A stretch of 5,396 nt of DNA from Desulfobulbus sp. (lineage in GTDB: Bacteria; Desulfobacterota; Desulfobulbia; Desulfobulbales; Desulfobulbaceae): NCBI GenBank assembly GCA_028684915.1, contig JAQUEZ010000350.1, positions 1-5,396 of the forward strand, read 5' to 3'. Both the position numbers and the translations under genes were made by a program. Below, piece by piece: positions 1 through 5,396 of this stretch (position 1 is its first letter; the number at the start of each line of letters is the position of its first letter). The notes beneath the pieces were generated by a model that saw nothing but the letters and a program-made list of their open reading frames with translations, was not told where the DNA came from and did not search any database.

Positions 1-1
1 G

Positions 2-1159
2 CGAGAATTTTTCCTCACCAATGCGGCGTACTGGATCGAGGAGTTCCACCTTGACGGCCTCCGGCTGGACGCCACCCAGCAGATGTTCGACGCCTCGCCG
101 GAAAACATTATGACAGCCATCGGAAAGCGAGTGCGGGAAGCAGCACGCGGGAGGCAAACGATCATCGTGGCGGAGAACGAGCCGCAGCTCACCAAGCTGG
201 TGCGTCCGATCGAGAGCGGCGGATACGGGTTGGACGGGCTGTGGAATGACGACTTTCATCACAGCGCCATGGTTGCGATGACCGGACGCAACGAAGCCTA
301 CTACACCGACTACCTGGGCAAGCCGCAGGAGTTTATCTCAATGGTGAAGTACGGCTACCTCTATCAGGGACAGCATTACAAGTGGCAGAAGCAGCGTCGC
401 GGCACGCCCGGCCTCAAGCTGGCGCCCGCGAAATTCGTCACCTATATTCAGAATCATGATCAGATCGCCAATTCCGGCCGTGGCGAACGGGTGCAGTTCC
501 TGACCAGCCCTGGGCGGTTGCGGGCAATGACCGCGCTTCTCTTGCTCGCTCCGGGAACCCCCATGCTCTTTCAAGGACAGGAGTTCGGCTCATCAAGCCC
601 GTTCTATTTCTTTGCGGACCACAAGCCTGAACTGGCCCTTCTGGTGCGCCAAGGCCGAGCGCAGTTTCTGGCCCAGTTTCCGAGCCTGGCGACGAGCGAG
701 ATGCTGCCCTGCCTGATTGATCCGGCAAATCCTTCAACTTTTGCGCGGTGCAAGCTTGATTTCAGCGAACGGGAACGCAACCGGCCCACCTATGATCTGC
801 ATAAAGACCTGCTGCGTTTGCGCCGCGAAGATCCTGTCTTCAGTGCGCAAATTCCGCAGGGTGTGGATGGAGCCGTGCTCGCGCAAGAGTGCTTGCTGCT
901 GCGTTTTTTCAGCGAGACCGGGGACGACGACCGCCTGTTGCTGGTGAATTTCGGCATGGATTTGCACCTGGACCCCGCCCCGGAGCCGTTGCTGGCGCCG
1001 CCGGAAGCAATGATCTGGCAGACACTATGGTCGAGCGAAGATCCCCGCTACGGCGGCTCCGGGACGCCCCGGCTCGATTCTAGAGACAACTGGCGCATCC
1101 CGGGGAATGCCGCGATCGCTTTGCGGCCAATTTTAACGGAGCAAGAACGGCATGGCTGA
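2..1159 (+). CDS. treZ: Malto-oligosyltrehalose trehalohydrolase TreZ, 5'-truncated by the window edge
   Basis: This enzyme hydrolyses the alpha-1,4 bond next to the terminal trehalose unit of maltooligosyl trehalose, releasing free trehalose; it is cytoplasmic and belongs to GH13 (subfamily 10). The frame is open from base 2, and the first ATG at 83 lies inside the barrel, so it is not the start. Visible residues (numbered from base 2): nucleophile Asp23 in DGLRLDATQQ (68-70), acid/base Glu58 in IIVAENEPQ (173-175), and transition-state Asp153 in IQNHDQIANSGRGER (458-460). The segment GTPMLFQGQEFGSSSPFYFF followed by ADH separates TreZ from branching enzymes. The last ~100 residues form the small beta-sheet C-terminal domain. 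About 385 residues are present of a family length near 600. The TGA at 1157-1159 overlaps the next gene by 8 bases, implying co-transcription with the debranching enzyme. No frameshift or missing catalytic residue is visible. Family assignment is firm. Confidence 0.97.
   Translation, partial: REFFLTNAAYWIEEFHLDGLRLDATQQMFDASPENIMTAIGKRVREAARGRQTIIVAENEPQLTKLVRPIESGGYGLDGLWNDDFHHSAMVAMTGRNEAYYTDYLGKPQEFISMVKYGYLYQGQHYKWQKQRRGTPGLKLAPAKFVTYIQNHDQIANSGRGERVQFLTSPGRLRAMTALLLLAPGTPMLFQGQEFGSSSPFYFFADHKPELALLVRQGRAQFLAQFPSLATSEMLPCLIDPANPSTFARCKLDFSERERNRPTYDLHKDLLRLRREDPVFSAQIPQGVDGAVLAQECLLLRFFSETGDDDRLLLVNFGMDLHLDPAPEPLLAPPEAMIWQTLWSSEDPRYGGSGTPRLDSRDNWRIPGNAAIALRPILTEQERHG
1138..1141 (+). promoter_or_regulatory. 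Shine-Dalgarno site for the debranching enzyme, inside treZ
   Basis: GGAG lies 10 bases before the ATG at 1152, within the last codons of treZ. Together with the 8-base gene overlap it supports the 1152 start and suggests translational coupling. It is a short match, so it helps decide the start but proves little alone. Confidence 0.5.
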
Positions 1160-3188
1160 CCTGTTTCGAGTGCTGTGCACCGGCGATTTATGCAGCAAGC
1201 TGGAAGCAGACCCGCACATGATGGAAGAGTGGCTGGTCACCAATGGGATCGGCGGATACGCGTCGGGAACCGTGACCGGCGCCATCACCCGCCGCTATCA
1301 CGGATTATTGATCGCCGCTTTGCCCAATCCGCTGGGCCGGATGATGATGTTGAGCGGGCTTTCTGAGCGTTTGCGCCTGCCGGACCGGCGGGTCCTGTTC
1401 ACAGGCGCGGAGGAGTTGGCGGGCATCTCGCCGGAGTCGACCTTGCCCATCAGTGAATTTCGGCTGGAAGCCGGGCTGCCGGTGTGGCGCTATGAGGTGG
1501 ACGGGTTTGTCCTTGAAAAACGTCTTATTCTTCCCTACCGGCAGAACACCGTCCATGTGACCTATCTTCTGCTCGCCGGCAAAGGCAAGCTGCGATTAGG
1601 GCTTCGACCGGCGATGCAGTTTCGTTCGCACGATGCGATGGTCAGCCAGGTACGCCCGGCACACTACAAATTGACCGTGTCTGAGGACCAGTTCGAAGTC
1701 ACCGGCGCTGACGGTTTGCCCGTACTGCGGCTCATCGTGCACGGGTTATCGGTGGCCTTTACGTTTGATCGCAAGGAAACTTCCTTGATTCCTTACTATA
1801 CTGAGCGCAACCGCGGCTATGAGTGGCAGGGGGCATTGTGGAGTCCCGGGTATTTCCGTGTTGATTTGGTCGAGGGCGACCGGGCGACGTTCGTGGCGTC
1901 AACTGAGGAATGGGACACTATCCGGGCGCTGTCACCGGATGCGGCATATCGGGCAGAGCTGGATCGCCGCAAGCGGCTTTTGGTTGCCGCTCCGCCGCAA
2001 GCACAGCGGGGCCCAGCCGCAGAACTGGTGCTCGCCGCCGATCAGTTTCTCATCACCCCCGTTGGCCGGGCGGAGGACGTCGCCCGCATGCGAGCCTCAG
2101 GCGATGAAATTCGGACTGTTGTCGCGGGGTACCACTGGTTCACGGACTGGGGTCGCGATACCATGATCAGCCTGGAAGGACTCACGCTGATGACCGGCCG
2201 TCACAAAGAGGCGGGATGGATACTGCGGACCTTCGCCCATTACGTGCGCGATGGCTTGATCCCCAATATGTTCCCCGAGGGCGAGAGGGACGGTCTGTAT
2301 CATACCGCCGACGCCACCTTGTGGTTTTTCCACGCCATGCACCGCTATCTACGGATAACCAACGACCGCATGACCTTGCAACTGCTGCTGCCCAAGCTGC
2401 TTGAAATCATTGAGTATCATAGGGACGGCACGCGGTTCGGTATCGGCATGGACCCGGAGGACGGGTTGCTGCGGCAGGGGCAAGAGGGGTATCAGCTCAC
2501 CTGGATGGATGCCAAGGTGGGGGAATGGGTGGTGACGCCCCGGCGGGGCAAAGCCGTGGAGATCAACGCGCTCTGGTACAACGCGCTGCGGTTGATGGCG
2601 GGGTGGCTGCAGGAAGAGGGTCAGGAGGCCGACATGCACCGCATGAATGCAACCGCCGGCCAGGTGCGGGAGTCGTTCAGCCGGCGATTTTGGTATGAAC
2701 AGGGCGGCTATCTCTTTGATGTGGTCGACGCGGAAAACGGCGGCAACGACGATGCCTGCCGTCCGAACCAGGTTTTCGCGATTTCGCTCGATCACCCGGT
2801 CCTCGACGAAACCAGATGGGAACCGGTGATGAAGGTGGTGACGGATCGCCTGCTCACCCCTGTTGGCTTGCGTTCTCTTGCGCCTGGCCATCCGGAGTAC
2901 AAGGCAAAATACTATGGCGACCTGCGCGCCCGCGATGCCGCCTACCATCAGGGCACAGTGTGGGCATGGCTCATCGGCCCCTATGTCGATGCGTGGCTCA
3001 AGCTCAATCCGGGCAAGGAGGCGGAGGGGAGGAAATTTTTAGCTGGCTTTGTGGCCCATCTTGATGAAGCTTGCGTCGGCTCGATCAGCGAGGTTTTCGA
3101 TGCCGAAGCGCCCTATACGCCGCGGGGTTGCGTGGCGCAGGCCTGGAGTGTGGCCGAGGTGCTGCGCTGCTGGGTGAATACGGCATGA
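1152..3188 (+). CDS. Glycogen debranching enzyme (amylo-alpha-1,6-glucosidase, GH133-like), complete
   Basis: Likely hydrolyses alpha-1,6-linked glucose at glycogen branch points, giving glucose and linear chains in the cytoplasm. The 678 residues match the usual two-domain bacterial/archaeal form. The N-terminal beta-sandwich domain (about 20-275) opens with EWLVTNGIGGYASGT (26-40) and RRYHGLL (47-53). The C-terminal (alpha/alpha)6 barrel (about 290-675) carries WFTDWGRDTMISLEGL (329-344), NMFPEG (372-377), TADATLWF (385-392), TWMDAKVGEWVVTPRRGKAV (450-469), TPVGLRSL (569-576), YHQGTVWAWLIGPY (598-611) and GSISEVFD (643-650). Acidic residues in the TWMD and ISEVFD motifs are the candidate catalytic groups. 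The ATG at 1152 is preferred over Met23/Met24 because the family usually has about 20 residues before EWLVTNG and because of the upstream GGAG. It overlaps treZ, so it probably feeds linear glucans to TreY/TreZ, the role TreX plays elsewhere. It lacks GH13 isoamylase motifs and so is not TreX/GlgX. Substrate specificity (glycogen versus other branched glucan) is inferred. Confidence 0.95.
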   Translation: MADLFRVLCTGDLCSKLEADPHMMEEWLVTNGIGGYASGTVTGAITRRYHGLLIAALPNPLGRMMMLSGLSERLRLPDRRVLFTGAEELAGISPESTLPISEFRLEAGLPVWRYEVDGFVLEKRLILPYRQNTVHVTYLLLAGKGKLRLGLRPAMQFRSHDAMVSQVRPAHYKLTVSEDQFEVTGADGLPVLRLIVHGLSVAFTFDRKETSLIPYYTERNRGYEWQGALWSPGYFRVDLVEGDRATFVASTEEWDTIRALSPDAAYRAELDRRKRLLVAAPPQAQRGPAAELVLAADQFLITPVGRAEDVARMRASGDEIRTVVAGYHWFTDWGRDTMISLEGLTLMTGRHKEAGWILRTFAHYVRDGLIPNMFPEGERDGLYHTADATLWFFHAMHRYLRITNDRMTLQLLLPKLLEIIEYHRDGTRFGIGMDPEDGLLRQGQEGYQLTWMDAKVGEWVVTPRRGKAVEINALWYNALRLMAGWLQEEGQEADMHRMNATAGQVRESFSRRFWYEQGGYLFDVVDAENGGNDDACRPNQVFAISLDHPVLDETRWEPVMKVVTDRLLTPVGLRSLAPGHPEYKAKYYGDLRARDAAYHQGTVWAWLIGPYVDAWLKLNPGKEAEGRKFLAGFVAHLDEACVGSISEVFDAEAPYTPRGCVAQAWSVAEVLRCWVNTA

Positions 3189-3203
3189 GAGGAGGGGAGG
3201 GGA

Positions 3204-3338
3204 TCAACAAGGACGGGCGCCGCGAAGTGCTGGGGCAATCCTCATGGGCGTGGCGATGGCAGCCAGCGCCAGCGGATTTTTAATGGTGTCCTGTTTCTTG
3301 ATGAACTCGTAAAAAGGGAAAACACTCGGTTGTGTCAT
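3204..3338 (-). pseudogene. Possible gene remnant or 44-codon small ORF, function unknown
   Basis: On the minus strand an ATG at 3336-3338 opens a 44-residue frame ending at TGA 3204-3206. The peptide reads MTQPSVFPFY at its start, then EFIKKQDTIK, NPLALAAIATPM and a basic tail RIAPALRGARPC. Between about 3204 and 3310 the codons look like those of a real gene (many GC-ending Ala, Leu, Ile and Pro codons). The ATG, however, falls inside the terminal arm of the 74-base palindrome and has no clear Shine-Dalgarno site. It could be the 3' end of a gene whose upstream part was lost when the repeat arrived, or chance. I do not recognise the family. It lies downstream of treY on the same strand, 160 bases beyond its stop. 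Confidence 0.25.
3247..3281 (+). terminator. Weak candidate Rho-independent terminator after the debranching enzyme
   Basis: GGCGTGGC (3247-3254) can pair with GCCA-G-CGCC (3262-3270), giving 8 base pairs with one bulged G and a 7-base loop. A run of five T follows at 3277-3281 after a 6-base spacer. Stem and T-run are present, but the spacer is longer than in good terminators, and the same bases lie within a possible minus-strand coding remnant, so the pairing may be chance. Confidence 0.3.
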
Positions 3339-3406
3339 TTCGAGCGTAGCGGGAAATCTCGAGAATTATTATGAGATTTCTCCTCACTGTGCTCGTCGAA
3401 ATGACA
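3333..3406. repeat. 74-base imperfect palindrome of a dispersed (REP/MITE-like) repeat type
   Basis: The ends are perfect 11-base inverted repeats: TGTCATTTCGA (3333-3343) and TCGAAATGACA (3396-3406). A second perfect inner pair, GAAATCTC (3353-3360) and GAGATTTC (3373-3380), flanks a 12-base AT-rich loop. The arms between these differ by small gaps (GCGTAGCGG against CGAGCACAGTGAGGA). Elements with TCATTTCGA...GAAATCTC arms are well-known dispersed intergenic repeats in several bacterial phyla; their translation typically gives an EISRYARND-like string, which also appears here on the minus strand. As a stable hairpin between two convergent genes, with TTTTT at 3416-3420 on the plus side, it may also end transcription from either direction. 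Only one copy is in the window, so repeat-family membership is by recognition. Confidence 0.75.
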
Positions 3407-3498
3407 TGAATCGACTTTTTGCGAAACCATCTTTCTTGATTAGCTTGAACTGTTAACTGTAGGCATGAACTTCTGAAATAGCGTTTGCGTGAATTCAC

Positions 3499-5396
3499 TC
3501 AAACAGGAGGCACATCCTCCTCTTTTCCCTCACCTATCAGTAACGCCACCGGGAAACGAAGCAAAATATCTCCGACAGGCAGAGCGTTTTCCCCAGAAAG
3601 TAGTTCCTCGTCCGTAAGCGCATTTCGCCAGGCAGCTGGCGCCCCGTGAGGGAGTATCACCTGTGTCTCTTGCCAAACTTCTTTTCCGAGGGGAAAATTG
3701 CCTTCTGAAATCAAGTGACTGAGGAATCTCGGCGCCATGACCAGGGCCCATTGGTGCTGATGCCTCCAGGCAAAGGCGATGACATGGTTGCTGAATTTTC
3801 CCGTCGACTCAAGGGGAAGGTAGGCGCCGGAACGAAAAAGCGCCCGATGCGCGCTTTTAGCCTTGAGCGCCCGATAGATGAGAAAAAGCTTGATAGCGCC
3901 ATCTTCCCGTGTGGCCAGCAGCGATTGGACGAGCCGGTCAATATCATCGACCTCCTGCGCCTGAATGCTGGCCAGCAGGGCGCGCCTGCTGGCAAAATCC
4001 ACCGGCCGGCGATTGTCAGGGTCCACCAGGCTGAGGTCCCAGAGTTCCGACCCCTGATAGAAATCAGGCACGCCGGGCGAGGTGATCTTGATCAGGGTCT
4101 GCGAGAGGGAGTTGAGCAGGCCGAAGTGCGCGACTCGCCGGCAAAACGGGATAAATTCCTTGAGAAATTCGTTGTTCTCCGAGGGGATGAGGATTTTTTC
4201 CACAAAAGAGATGTACGCATCTTCGTAGGCCGTATCGGGCTGTAACCAAGCTGTGTGAATTTTTGCTTCCCGTACAGCTTTGACAATGTAGCTCTTCATC
4301 CTTTCAATGAACTCAGGATACTCCGCATCGGCGAAGGGAAACAACTCAGGATACTCCGCATCGGCGAAGGGAAACGCTCCGATCAAGGTTTGGTAGAGGA
4401 AATACTCGTCGTTCCTATCCGGAACAGCCACGCCGGCGATCCGCATTTTTTTCCCCCGGTTGACCCTGATCCAGGTTCGGAGTTTTTTTTGCCACTCAGT
4501 CGGCATCTCGGAGAGGACATTGATTCTGGCGCGGGCGTCTTCTCCTCTTTTGGTGTCGTGCGTCGCGGTGGCGCTGAGAGTATCCGGCCATAACTCTTTC
4601 CTCTTGGCGTTGAAGGCGTGAAATTCCGCGAGCGAGCAGCCGAATCGATCCGGCCGCCCCCCCACCTCGTTGAGTGACAAGAGCCGGTTGTAGACATAAT
4701 GGGTGGTATCCTCGACACCCTTGGCCATGACTGGACCGGAAAATTGCTGGAAGCGCATGGCGAAGTGCAGCCACTCCCGCTTCTCTTCTTTCTGCACATA
4801 GTCGGGAAAATCGAGGAGCAGAAATCTGCGGACGAAAGTGAACCCATGCAGCAGGGCGGGAAAGTTAGCCCTGGCCTTGTTCAACGCATCGACAATGGTT
4901 TTCCGGTCGGTCTCCGAGACCACAACGTCGCTGATGTAGGTTCTGTAGATGGGAAACACGGCAAGGACCTCGGTCAACGCTCTTTGCAGCGCGTTTAAGG
5001 TGATGTCGCTGCCATGACGGTCCCGGCTGGAGATCTTCTTCAACAGCAGGGCGAGGTTGTGGACATCGCTCGCCATATCCTCCTGGATGATGATCTTTTT
5101 GTTGGCGTGCACCACCTGTGCATACGTGTCCTTCAAACCCGTTATGCTGGAATAGATTTTGCTGAATGCTTGCTCGTTTTTCTGCTCGCAAAACAGCCCA
5201 TTCACGGAGTTGATACAATCATAGCCCGTTGTGCCCTGCAGCGGCCAGGATCGGGGGAGGTCTTCGGCGGGGTCGAGAATTTTTTCGACGATGATGTAGG
5301 TGTGGGGTGCTCTTTTTCGTATCCTTTGCAGGTAGCTCGCCGGATCGTACAGCCCATCAACATGATCGATTCGCAGGCCGGTGACAAGACCTCTGC
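3499..5396 (-). CDS. treY: Malto-oligosyltrehalose synthase TreY, 5'-truncated by the window edge
   Basis: An intramolecular transglucosylase (GH13 subfamily 26) that converts the reducing-end alpha-1,4 bond of malto-oligosaccharides to the alpha,alpha-1,1 bond of trehalose, making the substrate of TreZ. The frame is open to the window edge (first full codon 5394-5392). A GTG at 5205 is internal, not the start, because conserved sequence precedes it. The 631 visible residues include nucleophile Asp10 in GLRIDHVDGLYDP (5365-5367), acid/base Glu37 in IIVEKIL (5284-5286), GTTGYD (54-59), FSGPVMAKGVEDT (218-230), SLNEVGG (240-246), THDTKR with the third catalytic Asp (4555-4557), and PGVPDFYQGSELWDLSLVDP (440-459). 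Conventional TreY is about 700-1000 residues, so only the N-terminal part of the barrel is missing. It carries an 11-residue tandem duplication (residues 341-362). It converges on treZ and the debranching enzyme, so its promoter lies outside the window and its expression is independent of theirs. Family assignment is firm. Confidence 0.97.
   Translation of the reverse strand, partial: RGLVTGLRIDHVDGLYDPASYLQRIRKRAPHTYIIVEKILDPAEDLPRSWPLQGTTGYDCINSVNGLFCEQKNEQAFSKIYSSITGLKDTYAQVVHANKKIIIQEDMASDVHNLALLLKKISSRDRHGSDITLNALQRALTEVLAVFPIYRTYISDVVVSETDRKTIVDALNKARANFPALLHGFTFVRRFLLLDFPDYVQKEEKREWLHFAMRFQQFSGPVMAKGVEDTTHYVYNRLLSLNEVGGRPDRFGCSLAEFHAFNAKRKELWPDTLSATATHDTKRGEDARARINVLSEMPTEWQKKLRTWIRVNRGKKMRIAGVAVPDRNDEYFLYQTLIGAFPFADAEYPELFPFADAEYPEFIERMKSYIVKAVREAKIHTAWLQPDTAYEDAYISFVEKILIPSENNEFLKEFIPFCRRVAHFGLLNSLSQTLIKITSPGVPDFYQGSELWDLSLVDPDNRRPVDFASRRALLASIQAQEVDDIDRLVQSLLATREDGAIKLFLIYRALKAKSAHRALFRSGAYLPLESTGKFSNHVIAFAWRHQHQWALVMAPRFLSHLISEGNFPLGKEVWQETQVILPHGAPAAWRNALTDEELLSGENALPVGDILLRFPVALLIGEGKEEDVPPV
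4310..4375 (-). repeat. Perfect 33-base tandem duplication inside treY
   Basis: Two identical 33-base units lie head to tail (4310-4342 and 4343-4375) with no mismatch, and the match ends sharply on both sides. Because 33 is a multiple of three, the frame is kept. The protein reads FPFADAEYPEL then FPFADAEYPEF, followed by IERMKSYIVKAVREAKIHT. In the family the equivalent stretch is normally one short linker between GA-W/F-P and the helix leading to the A-R-E-A-K-x-H-T motif, so one unit appears to be extra. Perfect identity indicates a recent event or an assembly or library artefact. Confidence 0.95.

Larger units (their letters stand above)
3189..3498. other. Intergenic region between convergent genes
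   Basis: These 310 bases separate the stop of the debranching enzyme from the stop of treY, so neither gene needs a promoter here. The left half (to about 3332) is GC-rich and contains a terminator-like hairpin and a short minus-strand open frame. The middle is a 74-base palindrome. The right part (3407-3498) is more AT-rich, with nothing I can assign; I see no tRNA, CRISPR or convincing promoter in it. Confidence 0.8.

Noticed and set aside
2349..2948. 199-codon minus-strand open frame inside the debranching enzyme
   Set aside because: It lies wholly antisense to conserved GH133 motifs. Its His-, Pro- and Arg-rich composition is typical of the antisense of a GC-rich gene, and it has no recognisable domain.
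3244..3312. 22-codon plus-strand hydrophobic peptide frame (MGVAMAASASGFL...)
   Set aside because: No Shine-Dalgarno site, very short, and antisense to the more coding-like minus-strand frame. It also overlaps the candidate terminator hairpin.
3430..3475. AT-rich stretch with TTGAAC and direct AACTGT repeats considered as a promoter or operator
   Set aside because: It lies between convergent gene ends with no gene downstream on either strand to drive, and there is no matching -10 at proper spacing.
3280..3498. Open minus-strand frame of 72 codons starting right after treY (GTG at 3498)
   Set aside because: It runs straight through the palindromic repeat and its middle, including EISRYARND, is the known kind of false translation of such repeats. 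Composition is not protein-like and there is no family match I recognise.
3715..4245. 176-codon plus-strand open frame inside treY
   Set aside because: Antisense shadow of the conserved TreY C-terminal region, with no recognisable domain.
4446..4490. T7 (4446-4452) and T8 (4483-4490) runs, A7 and A8 on the treY coding strand, considered as slippage or programmed frameshift sites
   Set aside because: The treY frame is intact across both and conserved sequence continues in the same frame on each side, encoding GKKMR and QKKLR. There is no downstream stem or alternative product to suggest programmed shifting.
5202..5387. Minus-strand 61-codon frame near the right edge
   Set aside because: It is out of frame with treY, whose conserved motifs (GLRIDHVDG, IIVEKIL, GTTGYD) cover the same bases in the true frame.

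Overview
The window is a trehalose/glycogen metabolism locus from a GC-rich bacterium, probably Gram-negative. It carries two of the three genes of a TreX-TreY-TreZ type route, plus a debranching enzyme of a different family. Two of the genes run off the window ends. I cannot place the organism firmly. The dispersed palindrome of the TCATTTCGA...TCGAAATGA type and the tre gene content would fit an environmental lineage such as Nitrospirota, Acidobacteriota or a deltaproteobacterial group, but this is a weak inference.

Layout. Positions 2-1159 (+) hold the C-terminal part of TreZ, malto-oligosyltrehalose trehalohydrolase; its N-terminus lies before the window. It overlaps by 8 bases a complete 678-residue glycogen debranching enzyme (amylo-alpha-1,6-glucosidase, GH133-like) at 1152-3188 (+). 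A 310-base intergenic region (3189-3498) follows. It contains a weak terminator-like hairpin, a 44-codon minus-strand open frame of uncertain status, and a 74-base imperfect palindrome that looks like a member of a dispersed repeat family. Positions 3499-5396 (-) hold the C-terminal 631 residues of TreY, malto-oligosyltrehalose synthase; its N-terminus lies beyond the right edge. TreY therefore converges on the treZ-debranching enzyme pair instead of sitting in the same operon.

How the genes work together. The debranching enzyme removes alpha-1,6 branches from glycogen or limit dextrin and so makes linear malto-oligosaccharides available. TreY converts the reducing-end maltose unit to a trehalose unit, and TreZ cleaves trehalose off and releases the shortened chain. 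The set makes trehalose from stored alpha-glucan in the cytoplasm.

The most notable anomaly is a perfect 33-base in-frame tandem duplication inside treY (4310-4375), which adds 11 residues just after the family's usual GA-F/W-P motif. I see no new defence, mobile or RNA system here. The rest looks like ordinary metabolic DNA.
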